Assembly (NCBI RefSeq): GCF_032714615.1
Contig: NZ_JAWDKA010000010.1
Location: 1 to 64,000, forward strand
Reading direction: 5' to 3'
Source of the DNA: Methanorbis furvi
GTDB lineage: Archaea; Halobacteriota; Methanomicrobia; Methanomicrobiales; Methanocorpusculaceae
Length of the DNA: 64,000 nucleotides
Part shown: one piece after another, positions 25,589-35,705 of the stretch
Layout of the letters: every line of letters starts with the position of its first letter
Position numbering within the stretch: position 1 is the first letter of the stretch
The notes under the pieces: generated by a model
Databases searched by the model: none
The model's input: the letters and a program-made list of their open reading frames with translations, nothing else
Told to the model about the DNA's origin: nothing
Made by a program: the position numbers and the translations under genes

Positions 25589-26391
25589 GGTACTGCTCCC
25601 TGAACTTTCATTGCATAATCTACCGACAAAACCTTGACTTTTCCATCGTACTTGAATTCCCCATCGCTACCCTGGGGGTCGAAATTTCTCAGCACATTCT
25701 CCCAGGCTTTTCTCACCTGCTCATTCGATGAAGAGACCTTTATCATGACCGGGCTTCCTATACTTCCAGAGAACTCTTTCGTACTCTGAACACCCACCGT
25801 ATAGTTTACCACCCCAAAACTGTTTCCCAGCACACTTGTCTCACCCAGTGTCTGTCTCGGCAGAACAATAAACAGCGTGCCGTCACTTCCCTTTCCCACA
25901 CTTGGAGCAAGCAGCATTGACTGATACGTCTGTGTTCCTGTAAACACTGCGCCTGCATCATACATCACCACAGAATTTTCAGTATAATGATTTGACGTTG
26001 CATAAGTCAGCCGCAGGAAGTTATCGTATGTAGTATTATCCTCGCCAATCGTTATATTCAGATCCGAGACCCCCGCAGTCAGCGTCGCTGAACCAATTGT
26101 TGGTTTGAACGCCGGCAGCATCGAAATCATTCCCTCTTTTGGTGTCGAAAGCTGGATCAAAACACTCCGCGTCACATTCTTCAGTCTCGCATCCTCCCAC
26201 AAAAGATCCATATCATACTTCAGATTCGAAATATCCTGCACCGCGCCAAGCGCCAGTTCATTCTCCAGCTCCGCTCCATTCATTGGAGGAATAGTGAGAG
26301 CCATAATAAACAGAACTATGACCACGAGTCCCATAATCAGCACGAACCCGATGATCTCCGTAACTCCATCATCTGACGCTGGCCGGATCAT
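25579..26391 (-). CDS. Minor pilin-like surface protein, first gene of operon
   Basis: A 270-residue protein from ATG 26391; the upstream 53 codons of the open frame are promoter DNA. An AAGGAGGT Shine-Dalgarno lies about 14 bases before the ATG. N-terminus MIRPASDDGVTEIIGFVLIM, one membrane helix, then a long ectodomain (VTRSVLIQLSTPKEGMISML, YATSNHYTENSVVMYDAGAV). It heads the operon 25579-24956-24087-23156, whose genes all overlap. The operon is divergent from the ATP synthase operon. Confidence 0.75.
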   Translation of the reverse strand: MIRPASDDGVTEIIGFVLIMGLVVIVLFIMALTIPPMNGAELENELALGAVQDISNLKYDMDLLWEDARLKNVTRSVLIQLSTPKEGMISMLPAFKPTIGSATLTAGVSDLNITIGEDNTTYDNFLRLTYATSNHYTENSVVMYDAGAVFTGTQTYQSMLLAPSVGKGSDGTLFIVLPRQTLGETSVLGNSFGVVNYTVGVQSTKEFSGSIGSPVMIKVSSSNEQVRKAWENVLRNFDPQGSDGEFKYDGKVKVLSVDYAMKVQGAVPWQ

Positions 26392-26607
26392 ACTACTATA
26401 GTAGTACCTCCTTTGAAAGCATATAGATTTGTGACGAGGGATGATAAGTGAAAAAATTTCCCAGCCAAAATACTGATCACTTTTTTTTCTCAGATATAAT
26501 TGTCCTCGTAAAACCACTTGCGCTCTCCCCCTCCTCCCCTCCCTCCGCACAAAGCAGAATGGTTTTCTTCATAACCTCTTACCCTGTTGCCGGAACCAAA
26601 GAACGTA

Positions 26608-26660
26608 AGTATAAACACTAATGCTCACCTAATATTATGTTGCCGTGAGAGGAGGGTTGG
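26608..26660 (+). promoter_or_regulatory. Promoter and RBS of the ATP synthase operon
   Basis: AGTATAAACA at 26609-26618 is a good TATA box, and GAGAGGAGGGTTGG ends directly before the ahaH ATG at 26661. The intervening leader is about 20 nt. The opposite pilin operon starts at 26391, so the gap holds two divergent promoters. Confidence 0.65.
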
Positions 26661-26990
26661 ATGAAAACTGAGGTTTTAAAAAGCATCAAAGAAACCGAAG
26701 CCCAATGTAAATCCATGATCACTGCAGCCCAGGCCGAACGTGAGCAAATTCTTGCAAACGCCCGACTTGAAGCTGACAACCTGATTGCCAAGGCAACTAA
26801 TGTTGCCGAGGATTACAAAAAGCAGCGTCTTTCAGATGCACGAAATGTTGCAGCAGCAAAGCATGCCGCAATCGTGGAACAGGGCAAAACAGATGCCGAA
26901 ACCACGATTGCCGCCGGAAGTAAAAAACTCCCGCAGGCATCCTCGTTGTTTGTAGAACGGTTTAAGGAGAAACTGCATGTTTCAGCCTAA
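26661..26990 (+). CDS. ahaH: A1AO ATP synthase subunit H (peripheral stalk)
   Basis: A 109-residue, almost fully helical and charged protein (ETEAQCKSMITAAQAEREQI, ARLEADNLIAKATNVAEDYK) that pairs with subunit E as the peripheral stalk of the A-type ATP synthase. It is the first gene of the nine-gene operon, in the typical methanogen order. It overlaps ahaI by 14 bases. A strong Shine-Dalgarno directly precedes it. Confidence 0.9.
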   Translation: MKTEVLKSIKETEAQCKSMITAAQAEREQILANARLEADNLIAKATNVAEDYKKQRLSDARNVAAAKHAAIVEQGKTDAETTIAAGSKKLPQASSLFVERFKEKLHVSA

Positions 26991-28980
26991 ATCGATGACG
27001 CATCTGCTCATTGCAGCGCCAAAAGGGCAGATGACGTCAGTTGTGACTGAACTATACCGTCACCGAGTCTTCCACATAACCGATTTTGTAGATCAGGGGA
27101 AGGAAGGTTACGAAGGTGTACGCATAGGCACCCCTCTTGAGGGGGCCGGCGACCTTTCCACCAACCTGCTGAAAATTCGTTCTCTCGAGAACGTCTTTCA
27201 GACAAGCCCCGAAACGCTTTTCGACGTTCCCAAACGTCCTGTAGAATCGATCCGACAAGCAATTGAGCGTGAACTTCCTGCAATCGAAGCAGAAGTAAAC
27301 GATCTCACGGTAAAACGATCGACCGCAGAGTCACGTATTCGGGAATGCGAACAGCGCATAGCAGAACTCAGACCTTTTGCACTCGTACCGCTTGAGATGG
27401 ATCTCTACCGCGGTTACGACAGCATCACTGCAATCGCCGGCACAATCGGAAATGATGTTACCATCGACGTCCCGCATGAAAAATACTATGCGGCACGCAA
27501 AGATGGAAACTTCATCGTCGTATTCGTCGAAAAGCAGCATGTTGTAGAGGTCGAACGCACACTTTCCGACGCAGACTTCCAGTCCGTTACCATACCAAAC
27601 GAAACCGGAAGCGTCCAGGCCGCAGTTGACAAGTACACTGCCGACCAGACCCAGGCAAAAGCCGCGTTCACCGAAGCAAACGGAAAAATTTCCGAGCTCA
27701 AAGCAAAATACGCCGACTTACTCGCCGCATGCGACGAAGTACTGTCCGGTGATGTGGAACGTGCCGAAGCCCCGTTGCGGTTTGCGACCACTGAGGAAGC
27801 ATTCGTCATCGACGGATGGGTCCCCGCTGATCACATCGAACCGATCACCGCAGGCTTAACCCAGGCAACCGGCGGCAGCGTATACGTAACGGTTGACGAC
27901 GGTGACGTCGATGCAACCGCAATACCGGTGGAGTATAACAACCCATCGTTCGCAAAGCCCACTGAACTTTTCATGGACGTCTATGCACGTCCAAGATACA
28001 ATGAAATTGACCCGACCTTAATTCTCGCCATCATGTTTCCGATCTTCTTCGGTCTCATCGTTGGTGATGTGGGATACGGTATCATCTTTTTAATCCTTGC
28101 ACTGCTCGTTCGAAAGATGGCAATGTTCAAAGGAGAAGGCGGTAAAAACCTTATCAAAATTCTCGTCGGAGCAAGTATCTCAACAATATTCTTCGGAATA
28201 CTCTATAGTGAATGCTTAGGATATGCCCTGCCGTGGCATGCCGTCATGTTCCAGCGCCATCTGGCGATCGGAGCCGACGCCGCTCACGCAACCGGCCCTG
28301 ACGCAATCCCTCTGCTGATTATGTCCGTATGGTTTGGTATCATCTACATCACCGTCGGCCGTATCTTCGGAATGATTAACCACTATAGAATGGACCATGC
28401 AGGAAAACACCGAACAAAAGCAATCATCGGACAGTTTGGATGGATCGCTATCCTCTGGGGTCTTTTAATCCTCGTCTGGTCGTTCTTCTCGATCGAACAG
28501 ATGTTTGGAATCTCGGGCATGATGCCTGACTTTACGAACTCCCCAGTGATCGTCCCCGGCCTTACCGTGAGCGCACTTGCCGGACTTATTCTGCTCGTAC
28601 TCGGATGCATATTCCTTGCACAGGAAAATGTGCTCGACTTAATGGAAATCCCGACAATCATCTCGCACGTACTTTCCTTCTGCCGTATCGCCGCAGTTGG
28701 TCTGTCGTCGGTTGCAATCGCAATGGTCGTCAACTACCTTTCCTTTGGTATGTTCATTGACCCGGCTCTTGCAAACCTCGATGCAGTCGGTGTAATAATG
28801 ATTATTGTTGGTGTCCTCATATTCATATGCGGTCACGCCCTCAACGTAGGTCTCGGTCTCCTTGGTGGAGGTCTCCACTCGATTCGTCTTCACTACGTTG
28901 AATTCTTCACCAAATTCTACGTTGGTGGAGGTATCAAGTACAATCCGTTTGGACTTAAACGCAAATTCTCAGAGGAGTAA
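26977..28980 (+). CDS. ahaI: A1AO ATP synthase subunit I (a subunit)
   Basis: A 667-residue membrane subunit that forms the ion half-channels against the c ring. The N-terminal 330 residues are cytosolic and coiled-coil-rich (binding the EH stalks). The C-terminal half has about seven to eight membrane helices, starting PTLILAIMFPIFFGLIVGDV. The essential arginine lies in the conserved SFCRIAAVGLSSVAIAM segment near residue 569. The C-terminus FFTKFYVGGGIKYNPFGLKR is typical. The start overlaps ahaH. Confidence 0.95.
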   Translation: MFQPKSMTHLLIAAPKGQMTSVVTELYRHRVFHITDFVDQGKEGYEGVRIGTPLEGAGDLSTNLLKIRSLENVFQTSPETLFDVPKRPVESIRQAIERELPAIEAEVNDLTVKRSTAESRIRECEQRIAELRPFALVPLEMDLYRGYDSITAIAGTIGNDVTIDVPHEKYYAARKDGNFIVVFVEKQHVVEVERTLSDADFQSVTIPNETGSVQAAVDKYTADQTQAKAAFTEANGKISELKAKYADLLAACDEVLSGDVERAEAPLRFATTEEAFVIDGWVPADHIEPITAGLTQATGGSVYVTVDDGDVDATAIPVEYNNPSFAKPTELFMDVYARPRYNEIDPTLILAIMFPIFFGLIVGDVGYGIIFLILALLVRKMAMFKGEGGKNLIKILVGASISTIFFGILYSECLGYALPWHAVMFQRHLAIGADAAHATGPDAIPLLIMSVWFGIIYITVGRIFGMINHYRMDHAGKHRTKAIIGQFGWIAILWGLLILVWSFFSIEQMFGISGMMPDFTNSPVIVPGLTVSALAGLILLVLGCIFLAQENVLDLMEIPTIISHVLSFCRIAAVGLSSVAIAMVVNYLSFGMFIDPALANLDAVGVIMIIVGVLIFICGHALNVGLGLLGGGLHSIRLHYVEFFTKFYVGGGIKYNPFGLKRKFSEE

Positions 28981-28985
28981 AAACT

Positions 28986-29234
28986 ATGGCAATTGAAACT
29001 ATGACAGTTGAAGCAGCACAGGCAATGGCAGTCGGATACAAAGCAATCGGTGCAGGTCTCGCAGTAGGTCTCGCCGGTGTCGGAACCGGTCTCGGTGAAA
29101 TGGGTATCGGAGCAGCCGCAGTCGGAGCAACCGCAGAAGACCGCGACATGTTCGGTCTCGCACTTCTCTTCACTGTGCTTCCGGAAACCATCGTCATCTT
29201 CGGTCTTGTGATTGCACTGCTGCTGCTCTTCTAA
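28986..29234 (+). CDS. ahaK: A1AO ATP synthase subunit K (c ring proteolipid)
   Basis: An 82-residue hairpin of two membrane helices, the standard short form with one ion site per hairpin. Helix 1 is GAGLAVGLAGVGTGLGEMGI and helix 2 is LALLFTVLPETIVIFGLVIA; the carboxylate in LPET is the ion-binding residue. A second glutamate sits in helix 1 (GLGEMG). Whether the ring carries protons or sodium cannot be decided from sequence by eye. The gene starts 5 bases after ahaI. Confidence 0.95.
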   Translation: MAIETMTVEAAQAMAVGYKAIGAGLAVGLAGVGTGLGEMGIGAAAVGATAEDRDMFGLALLFTVLPETIVIFGLVIALLLLF

Positions 29235-29251
29235 GCGGAGACTTGCAAATC

Positions 29252-29830
29252 ATGGGACTTGAGGTTGTAGTTGACGAAATCAAGGCAAAGGGTACCCGCG
29301 AGGCAGCCCGGATTAAATCCGAAGCTGAAGCTGAAGCAAAGACTATTGTTGCAGACGCAACCAAACGTGCAGAGGAAATCCGTCTCGCTGCAGAAGCAGA
29401 CGCTGTCCTTCAGTCTGACCGCATTATGATCCGTGAGGTCGCTGCGGCAAATCTGGTCGTAAAACGCGACCAGCTCAATGCACAAAAGGAGCTGCTCGAC
29501 AAAGTCTACAGTGAAGCATCCGGCGAAATCGCAAACCTTCCGGCAGACGTTCACGCAAAAGCCGTACGCTCCCTTCTCAAAGAAGCTGTAAAGCAGATCA
29601 AAGAAGGTGTCGTACTTGCAAACGAACGTGACGAAGCTGCGGTAAAAGCAGCACTGTCAGAGCTGAAAACCCTTTCCGGATTTACGTTTGGAGGAATCAC
29701 CGACATCGACGGCGGTGTCGTAGTACAGAGTGCCGATGGCCAGTTAACGCTTGACCTCTCGTATCAGACCTTTATGGCTGAGGTATGGGAGTCAAGTCTC
29801 AAGGACGCATCGGAGATCTTGTTTGGATGA
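29252..29830 (+). CDS. ahaE: A1AO ATP synthase subunit E (peripheral stalk)
   Basis: A 192-residue protein from ATG 29252; GCGGAG lies 11 bases upstream, whereas the in-frame TTG at 29243 is too close to it. The N-terminal half is a long charged helix (ARIKSEAEAEAKTIVADATK), the C-terminal half a globular head that binds the A/B hexamer. It partners subunit H in the stator stalk. Length and order within the operon are normal. Confidence 0.93.
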   Translation: MGLEVVVDEIKAKGTREAARIKSEAEAEAKTIVADATKRAEEIRLAAEADAVLQSDRIMIREVAAANLVVKRDQLNAQKELLDKVYSEASGEIANLPADVHAKAVRSLLKEAVKQIKEGVVLANERDEAAVKAALSELKTLSGFTFGGITDIDGGVVVQSADGQLTLDLSYQTFMAEVWESSLKDASEILFG

Positions 29831-29838
29831 GGTAAATA

Positions 29839-30897
29839 ATGACTGAGGTAATGAGCGGTCCGGCTCCATATATCTATGTTTCAACCCGTATGCGGGTGCG
29901 CAAAGCGAAGCTCATCCAGCGAGAAGAGTATCTCCGCATGTTGAACATGGGCCTCCCCGAGTTCACCAGAACAATCGAGGAGATGGAGTACAAACGCGAA
30001 GTCGATGAACTCTCCGCATCATTTGGTGGTGTGGATCTCATTGAAAACGCCCTGTCCTGGAACCTTGCAAAGGAGTATCAGCGTATTATCGCTCTTGCTC
30101 CGGGCGAGATGAAAGGATTTACCCGTGATTACCTGCACAAATGGGATATTCAAAACATTTTGACTATCCTTCGTGGAAAAGTCCAGGGTCTTTCCGAAGG
30201 AAAGATCCGGGCAGTACTTGTACCGGCCGGCGAGCTTGACGCTGCCGTGCTTGATCGCCTGCTTACGGAATCGTCAGTTGAAAGAATTATTGAAACTCTG
30301 CCGCAGAAGCAGATGGCAGCAATTCTTTCCGCAGGACTTTCCGAAGCACTTGAGACCCATTCGTTTGGAAAACTCGAGAACGAACTCTACAAGTACTACT
30401 ATGCGACGCTGATCAAAGCAGCACGCGGCGGCATGAAAGGCGGATTACCGTTCTTCAAGTACGTCGTGTTTGAGATCGACATCAAAAACATCACCAATCT
30501 CTTCCGTATCCGGGCTCAGGGCAAACCTGATGTAAATACTTCGGATATCTGGGTTGAGGGAGGGTCGTACCATGCCGAGGAACTCGAGCGTCTCTGCTCG
30601 GTTGCCGGTCTAGACGAGGTTGTCGACACACTCAAAAAGAAAGTCAAGTCGCCCGTTCTCATCGAGGCACTCGAATCACTGAGAGAGAAGAAACCGATCT
30701 ATGCAATTGAAGGCATGCTGATCACAGCCCAGCTGAATCAGATGGACAATGTCTCAAAGCGCAACCCGTTCTCGATCTCTCCGCTTCTGGTGTACCTCGA
30801 ACGAAAGAAGTATGAAGTTGCCAACCTCCGTGCACTCGCCCGCGGCAAAGAAGCAGGCTTAGCATCCGAGGTTCTGGAAAAGTATCTGGTGATGTAA
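29839..30897 (+). CDS. ahaC: A1AO ATP synthase subunit C (central stalk connector)
   Basis: A 352-residue V-type C/d subunit that caps the K ring and connects it to the D-F central shaft. Starts [20 protein letters not shown] and shows the family's repeated helical bundles ([31 protein letters not shown]). GATGAGGT lies before the ATG. Its stop codon overlaps the ahaF start (TAATGG). Confidence 0.93.
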   Translation: MTEVMSGPAPYIYVSTRMRVRKAKLIQREEYLRMLNMGLPEFTRTIEEMEYKREVDELSASFGGVDLIENALSWNLAKEYQRIIALAPGEMKGFTRDYLHKWDIQNILTILRGKVQGLSEGKIRAVLVPAGELDAAVLDRLLTESSVERIIETLPQKQMAAILSAGLSEALETHSFGKLENELYKYYYATLIKAARGGMKGGLPFFKYVVFEIDIKNITNLFRIRAQGKPDVNTSDIWVEGGSYHAEELERLCSVAGLDEVVDTLKKKVKSPVLIEALESLREKKPIYAIEGMLITAQLNQMDNVSKRNPFSISPLLVYLERKKYEVANLRALARGKEAGLASEVLEKYLVM

Positions 30898-31199
30898 TGG
30901 AAATCGCAGTTATTGGAAACAAGGAGTTCGTTATCGGATTCCAACTTGCAGGAGTACGCAAAACGTACTCTGCAGAAACTCCGGACAAACTGACCGAGAC
31001 CATCACCCGTGTCTTGAACGATCCCGAAGTTGGCATTCTCGTTCTTCAGAGCGCAGACCTTGAGCAGATCCCGCGTCGTCTGCAGGTAGTCATTGAAAAC
31101 TCCGTCAAACCCACCATTGTAACCATTGGCGGGCAGGAGGCAGGTCTCTCCCTGAGAGAGCGTATTAAGCGTTCGGTGGGTGTTGATTTGTGGAAGTAA
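30897..31199 (+). CDS. ahaF: A1AO ATP synthase subunit F (central stalk)
   Basis: A 100-residue alpha/beta subunit of the rotating central stalk. [20 protein letters not shown] is the usual N-terminus, and the C-terminus [17 protein letters not shown] is a helix that inserts toward the A/B hexamer. Length is normal. It overlaps ahaC by one base and ahaA by 10 bases. Confidence 0.93.
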   Translation: MEIAVIGNKEFVIGFQLAGVRKTYSAETPDKLTETITRVLNDPEVGILVLQSADLEQIPRRLQVVIENSVKPTIVTIGGQEAGLSLRERIKRSVGVDLWK

Positions 31200-32935
31200 G
31201 TAATAAGCCAGGAATACTCAAACGCATTGCAGGACCTGTGGTCACTGCAGTCGACCTTGACGCCCACATGTACGATGTGGTCAAGGTCGGCAATGAGGAG
31301 CTGATGGGTGAGGTCATTAAGATCGATGGCGATGATATCGTCATTCAGGTCTATGAATCCACCACGGGCATCCGCCCGGGAGAACCCGTCATAAACACCG
31401 GACTTTCGCTCGCAGTCGAGCTGGGTCCGGGACTGCTGACCAGTATCTACGACGGTATCCAGCGTCCGCTTGAAGTCCTCATCGAAAAGATGGGCAACTT
31501 CATTGCACGCGGAGTTACCGCACCGGGACTTGACCACGAGAAAAAGTGGGATTTCAAGCCGGTCGTAAGTGCAGGCGCAACCGTAAAACCCGGACAGGTC
31601 ATCGGTGAAGTGCAGGAAACCCGCAGTATCGTACACAAGGTCATGATCCCGCCGAACGCAAAAGGCGGCGTTGTCAAGACCATCAAGTCCGGTAACTTCA
31701 CGGTTGACGACATCATCATCGAACTTGACTCAGGCGAAGCATTCCCTATGATGCAGCGCTGGCCGGTTCGTCTTCCGCGTCCGTACGTGGAGAAGCACAC
31801 CCCGAACATTCCGCTGCTGACCGGTCAGAGAATCCTTGATGGTCTCTTCCCGATCGCAAAAGGAGGAACTGCAGCAATTCCGGGACCGTTCGGATCCGGA
31901 AAGACCGTTACCCAGCAGCAGCTGGCAAAGTGGTCTGATGCAGAGATCGTGGTCTACATCGGCTGCGGAGAACGCGGCAATGAAATGACTGAAGTTCTTA
32001 CCGAGTTCCCGGAACTTACTGACCCGAAGACCGGAAACTCTCTGATGGAGAGAACAATTCTCATCGCAAACACTTCCAACATGCCTGTGGCAGCCCGTGA
32101 AGCATCTGTGTACACCGGTATTACTCTTGCAGAGTACTTCCGTGACATGGGCTACGACGTTGCACTCATGGCAGACTCCACCTCCCGGTGGGCAGAAGCA
32201 ATGCGTGAAATCTGTTCCCGTCTTGAAGAGATGCCCGGTGAAGAAGGTTATCCCGCATACCTGTCCTCCAGACTCTCCGAGTTCTACGAGCGTGCAGGAC
32301 TTGTCCAGCCTCTCGCAGGCGGCAGCGGCTCTGTTTCCGTTATCGGTGCAGTTTCCCCTGCCGGTGGTGACTTCTCCGAACCGGTTACGCAGAACACGCT
32401 CCGTATCGTGAAAGTCTTCTGGGCACTGGATGCAAACCTTTCCCGCAGACGCCACTTCCCGGCAATCAACTGGCTGCAGTCCTACTCACTGTACATGGCT
32501 CAGCTGAATGATTACTATGACGAGAAAGTCTCGCCAGAGTGGAACAAGCTTCGCAGCTGGTTCATGGAAGTCCTGCAGAAGGAAGCTGAACTTCAGGAGA
32601 TCGTTCAGCTGGTCGGTTCCGACGCACTGCCGGAAGCCGAGCAGATCACGATCGAAGTTGCACGTATGATCCGTGAACTGTTCCTGCAGCAGAACGGTTT
32701 CGACCCGGTCGACACCTACTGCAGTCTGGAGAAACAGCTTGACATGTTCAAGATGATCAAAGGCTTTGCAGACCTTGCATACGCCGCACAGGCAGCAGGA
32801 GTTCCGCCGTCCCAGATTCTTTCCATCAAGGCAAAGAACGAGATGCCGCAGATCAAGTTCACCAAGGACTACAAGCCTGTTCTTGCCAAGATCTACTCTG
32901 AGATGGACGCTGAATTCAAAGTACTGAGGGCATAA
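31190..32935 (+). CDS. ahaA: A1AO ATP synthase catalytic subunit A
   Basis: A 581-residue catalytic subunit. GTG start at 31190 inside the end of ahaF gives [18 protein letters not shown]. The P-loop [12 protein letters not shown] is at about residues 231-242, preceded by the non-homologous region bulge of A-type subunits. [17 protein letters not shown] and [18 protein letters not shown] are family signatures. It forms the catalytic hexamer with AhaB. Two bases separate it from ahaB. Confidence 0.98.
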   Translation: MEVSNKPGILKRIAGPVVTAVDLDAHMYDVVKVGNEELMGEVIKIDGDDIVIQVYESTTGIRPGEPVINTGLSLAVELGPGLLTSIYDGIQRPLEVLIEKMGNFIARGVTAPGLDHEKKWDFKPVVSAGATVKPGQVIGEVQETRSIVHKVMIPPNAKGGVVKTIKSGNFTVDDIIIELDSGEAFPMMQRWPVRLPRPYVEKHTPNIPLLTGQRILDGLFPIAKGGTAAIPGPFGSGKTVTQQQLAKWSDAEIVVYIGCGERGNEMTEVLTEFPELTDPKTGNSLMERTILIANTSNMPVAAREASVYTGITLAEYFRDMGYDVALMADSTSRWAEAMREICSRLEEMPGEEGYPAYLSSRLSEFYERAGLVQPLAGGSGSVSVIGAVSPAGGDFSEPVTQNTLRIVKVFWALDANLSRRRHFPAINWLQSYSLYMAQLNDYYDEKVSPEWNKLRSWFMEVLQKEAELQEIVQLVGSDALPEAEQITIEVARMIRELFLQQNGFDPVDTYCSLEKQLDMFKMIKGFADLAYAAQAAGVPPSQILSIKAKNEMPQIKFTKDYKPVLAKIYSEMDAEFKVLRA

Positions 32936-32936
32936 A

Positions 32937-34313
32937 ATGAAGGAATATAAGACAGTCTCCAAAGTTGCCGGACCTCTGCTCTTCGTTCAGAAGACCGAAC
33001 CGGTAAGTTATGAAGAGCAGGTCAGTCTTGTTCTGCCCGATGGAACAATGAAACGCGGACAGGTTCTTGATACCTCCGAAGATCTCGTCGTTGTCCAGTG
33101 TTTTGAGACCACGACTGGTCTCGGCCGCGACACCGGCGTTCGCTTCCTCGGTGAGACGTTCAAGATGCCGGTCTCCAAGACCATGCTCGGACGTATTCTC
33201 TCCGGCGGAGGAAAACCGATCGACGGCGGACCTGACATTGTCCCCGACAAACGCCTTGACATCAACGGTGCTGCAATCAACCCATATGCACGCGGTTCAC
33301 CCAGAGATTTCATCCAGACCGGTATCTCTACCATTGACGGAACCAACACTCTTGTCCGTGGTCAGAAGCTTCCGATCTTCTCCTCCGCTGGTCTCCCGCA
33401 CAACGAGATTGCACTGCAGATTGCCCGTCAGGCAAAAGTTCCGGGATCGACCGAAGAGTTCGCAGTCGTGTTTGCTGCAATGGGTATCACCCGTGAAGAA
33501 GCAAACTACTTCATGGCAGACTTCGAGAGAACCGGTGCACTTGAACGTGCAGTGGTGTTCCTGAACCTTGCAGATGATCCGGCAGTCGAACGCACGGTTA
33601 CCCCGCGTCTTGCACTGACCACTGCAGAGTATCTGGCATACGAGCTTGGATACCATGTGCTGGTTATCCTGACCGATATGACCAACTATTGTGAGGCACT
33701 CCGTCAGATTGGTGCTGCCCGTGAAGAAGTACCGGGCCGTCGTGGTTATCCGGGTTACATGTACACGGACCTGGCATCCATCTACGAGCGTGCAGGTATC
33801 ATTAAGGGTCTGAAGGGATCTGTTACGCAGATTCCGATTCTGACGATGCCTGGTGACGATATTACCCACCCGATTCCGGATCTTACCGGATACATTACGG
33901 AAGGTCAGATCGTTATCTCTCCGGAGCTGCACCGTAAGGGTATCTACCCGCCAATCAACGTGCTGCCGTCCCTGTCCCGTCTGATGAACCTTGGTATCGG
34001 CAAGGGTCTTACCCGTGACGATCACAAGAAGGTCTCTGATATGATGTACTCGGGTTACGCAGAAGGCGTCGACCTCCGCGGCCTTGTGGCTATCGTTGGT
34101 AAGGATGCACTTTCCGAGCGTGACCAGAAGTTCCTTGAGTTTGCAGATGCATTCGAGAACAAGTTCGTCCGTCAGGGTTCCGATGAGGACCGTACGATTG
34201 CTCAGACGCTTGATGTCGGCTGGAACATGTTTGTTCAGCTGCCGGAGAGCGAGCTTGAGAAGCGTATCGACCGTGATCTGATTAAGACCTACCACCCGAA
34301 TTACCGGAAGTGA
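32937..34313 (+). CDS. ahaB: A1AO ATP synthase regulatory subunit B
   Basis: A 458-residue non-catalytic subunit alternating with AhaA. It lacks a canonical P-loop ([20 protein letters not shown] at the position instead), as normal for the family. [20 protein letters not shown]-like sequence and [20 protein letters not shown] are signatures. It begins 2 bases after ahaA and is followed by ahaD after 6. Confidence 0.98.
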   Translation: MKEYKTVSKVAGPLLFVQKTEPVSYEEQVSLVLPDGTMKRGQVLDTSEDLVVVQCFETTTGLGRDTGVRFLGETFKMPVSKTMLGRILSGGGKPIDGGPDIVPDKRLDINGAAINPYARGSPRDFIQTGISTIDGTNTLVRGQKLPIFSSAGLPHNEIALQIARQAKVPGSTEEFAVVFAAMGITREEANYFMADFERTGALERAVVFLNLADDPAVERTVTPRLALTTAEYLAYELGYHVLVILTDMTNYCEALRQIGAAREEVPGRRGYPGYMYTDLASIYERAGIIKGLKGSVTQIPILTMPGDDITHPIPDLTGYITEGQIVISPELHRKGIYPPINVLPSLSRLMNLGIGKGLTRDDHKKVSDMMYSGYAEGVDLRGLVAIVGKDALSERDQKFLEFADAFENKFVRQGSDEDRTIAQTLDVGWNMFVQLPESELEKRIDRDLIKTYHPNYRK

Positions 34314-34319
34314 TTTGCC

Positions 34320-34946
34320 ATGGCGCTGAATGTGAAGCCGACCAGATCCGAACTGATCAATCTGAAAAGGAGGATCAAGTTATCGGAACGCGGATATAAG
34401 CTTCTGAAGATGAAGCGCGATGGACTGATCCTTGAGTTCTTCAAGGTGCTTGCGGAGGCAAAGGATCTCCGCAATGATCTTGCTGTGAAGTACGCCCGTG
34501 CACAGGAAATGATTGCAATCGCAGAAACTGTGGAGGGAAGTATCGGAGTGAAGGCTGCGGCATTCTCGGCATCCGAGAGCCCGCAGATTGATCTCAAGAG
34601 CAAGAACATCATGGGTGTTGTTGTGCCGAAGATCGAGTCAAGGAGTGTGAAGAAGACGCTGACTGAGCGCGGGTACGGAGTTCTGGGAACTTCGTCCGCG
34701 ATCGATGAGGCGGCTGAAGCATTCGAGGATTTAGTGGAGACGATTATTCTCTCCGCAGAACTTGAGACGACGATGAAGCGTCTTCTTGATGAGATTGAAG
34801 GAACAAAGCGCCGTGTGAATGCACTGGAGTTCAAGGTGATTCCGGAGCTGATCGAGGCACGGAACTTTATCAAGATGCGTCTCGATGAGATGGAACGCGA
34901 AGAGCTGTTCCGTATGAAGAGAGTGAAGGGCAAGTCGGAAAAATAA
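34320..34946 (+). CDS. ahaD: A1AO ATP synthase subunit D (central shaft)
   Basis: A 208-residue, mainly helical rotor shaft. MALNVKPTRSELINLKRRIK is the typical N-terminal helix and RRVNALEFKVIPELIEARNF the typical C-terminal one. It is the last gene of the operon; no AhaG gene follows, and a T-rich terminator (TTTTTATTTTTTCG) begins at the stop codon. All subunits needed for the complex are therefore present. Confidence 0.94.
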   Translation: MALNVKPTRSELINLKRRIKLSERGYKLLKMKRDGLILEFFKVLAEAKDLRNDLAVKYARAQEMIAIAETVEGSIGVKAAAFSASESPQIDLKSKNIMGVVVPKIESRSVKKTLTERGYGVLGTSSAIDEAAEAFEDLVETIILSAELETTMKRLLDEIEGTKRRVNALEFKVIPELIEARNFIKMRLDEMEREELFRMKRVKGKSEK

Positions 34947-34999
34947 TTTTTATTTTTTCGATTGTCTTTTTGAAAAATTTTTTTTGAAAATATTTTTGG

Positions 35000-35341
35000 T
35001 TACGTGTTTTGATCAGAGATGAATTGGCTGATCGATTTGTGAAGTGACGGGATGTCCTGCACTACTGTGTCCCAGATGAGATCATAGTCCACGTCAAAGT
35101 ATCCATGAATCAGTTTGTCCCGTGTTCCTGCAATAAGTTTCCAGGGAATTTCATGATGCAGTGAGGTGAACTCTTGCGTGAGATTTTTTACTGCTTCGCC
35201 GATGATCTCAAGCGATCTGACCACTGCCCTCTGACACATTTCATCCTGCATGAACATTTCATGCGAGTAGGTTGTAAGGATGTGGCAGAGGTAGGTTGTT
35301 TCCTTTTTGATGTGATGGAGGTTAGTCAGGTCGCTTTGCAT
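35000..35341 (-). CDS. hepT: HepT-like HEPN-domain toxin
   Basis: A 113-residue HEPN protein (DUF86 type). The catalytic R-x4-H RNase motif is visible in AGTRDKLIHGYFDVDY near residues 71-86, and the upstream helix AVVRSLEIIGEAVKNLT is typical. HepT toxins cleave RNA or are AMPylated by their MNT partner. It overlaps the MntA gene by 16 bases and is translated after it, the common MNT-HEPN order. It is convergent with the ATP synthase operon. Confidence 0.9.
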   Translation of the reverse strand: MQSDLTNLHHIKKETTYLCHILTTYSHEMFMQDEMCQRAVVRSLEIIGEAVKNLTQEFTSLHHEIPWKLIAGTRDKLIHGYFDVDYDLIWDTVVQDIPSLHKSISQFISDQNT

Positions 35342-35643
35342 ATGATCAGTTCCCCTTCGATATTTGGTTTGATATAGGGGCTGATGCCTGCCTCGGTGAG
35401 GAGATCCACTTTTCGCCCGAAGAGTTCTTCAAGAAAATCTGCGAGCCCCATGTAGTTTCTGATGTTCTTTTTTCCCGGTTGAAATGTTACCAGAACATCT
35501 ATGTCAGACTCTTGGGTATCCTCTCCCCGGGATACGGAGCCGAAGATTCCAATCGTTGCAACACCATATTTTTCCGAGAGGAAGGAGAGCTCACGCTTGA
35601 GTTTTACAAGAACATCATCTTTGATGCTGTGATACACTTCCAT
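35326..35643 (-). CDS. mntA: MntA-like nucleotidyltransferase antitoxin
   Basis: A 105-residue minimal nucleotidyltransferase. The active-site motif IGIFGSVSRGEDTQESDIDV is at about residues 31-50 (GS with DxD). Family members neutralise HepT, in some cases by AMPylating a tyrosine near its active site. The neighbouring HepT here has tyrosine in HGYF, consistent with that. The gene lies upstream of and overlaps hepT, so the antitoxin is made first. Confidence 0.9.
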   Translation of the reverse strand: MEVYHSIKDDVLVKLKRELSFLSEKYGVATIGIFGSVSRGEDTQESDIDVLVTFQPGKKNIRNYMGLADFLEELFGRKVDLLTEAGISPYIKPNIEGELIICKAT

Positions 35644-35705
35644 TCTGCTGCTCTCCCAATTAAGATGTATATTGGGATTAAGAAATTATAGTATTTCCCC
35701 TCGCG

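Noticed and set aside
26500-26560. Pyrimidine-rich block CTCCCCCTCC near the pilin operon start
   Set aside because: It lies upstream of the Shine-Dalgarno of the minus-strand operon and shows no repeat or pairing; simple composition bias.
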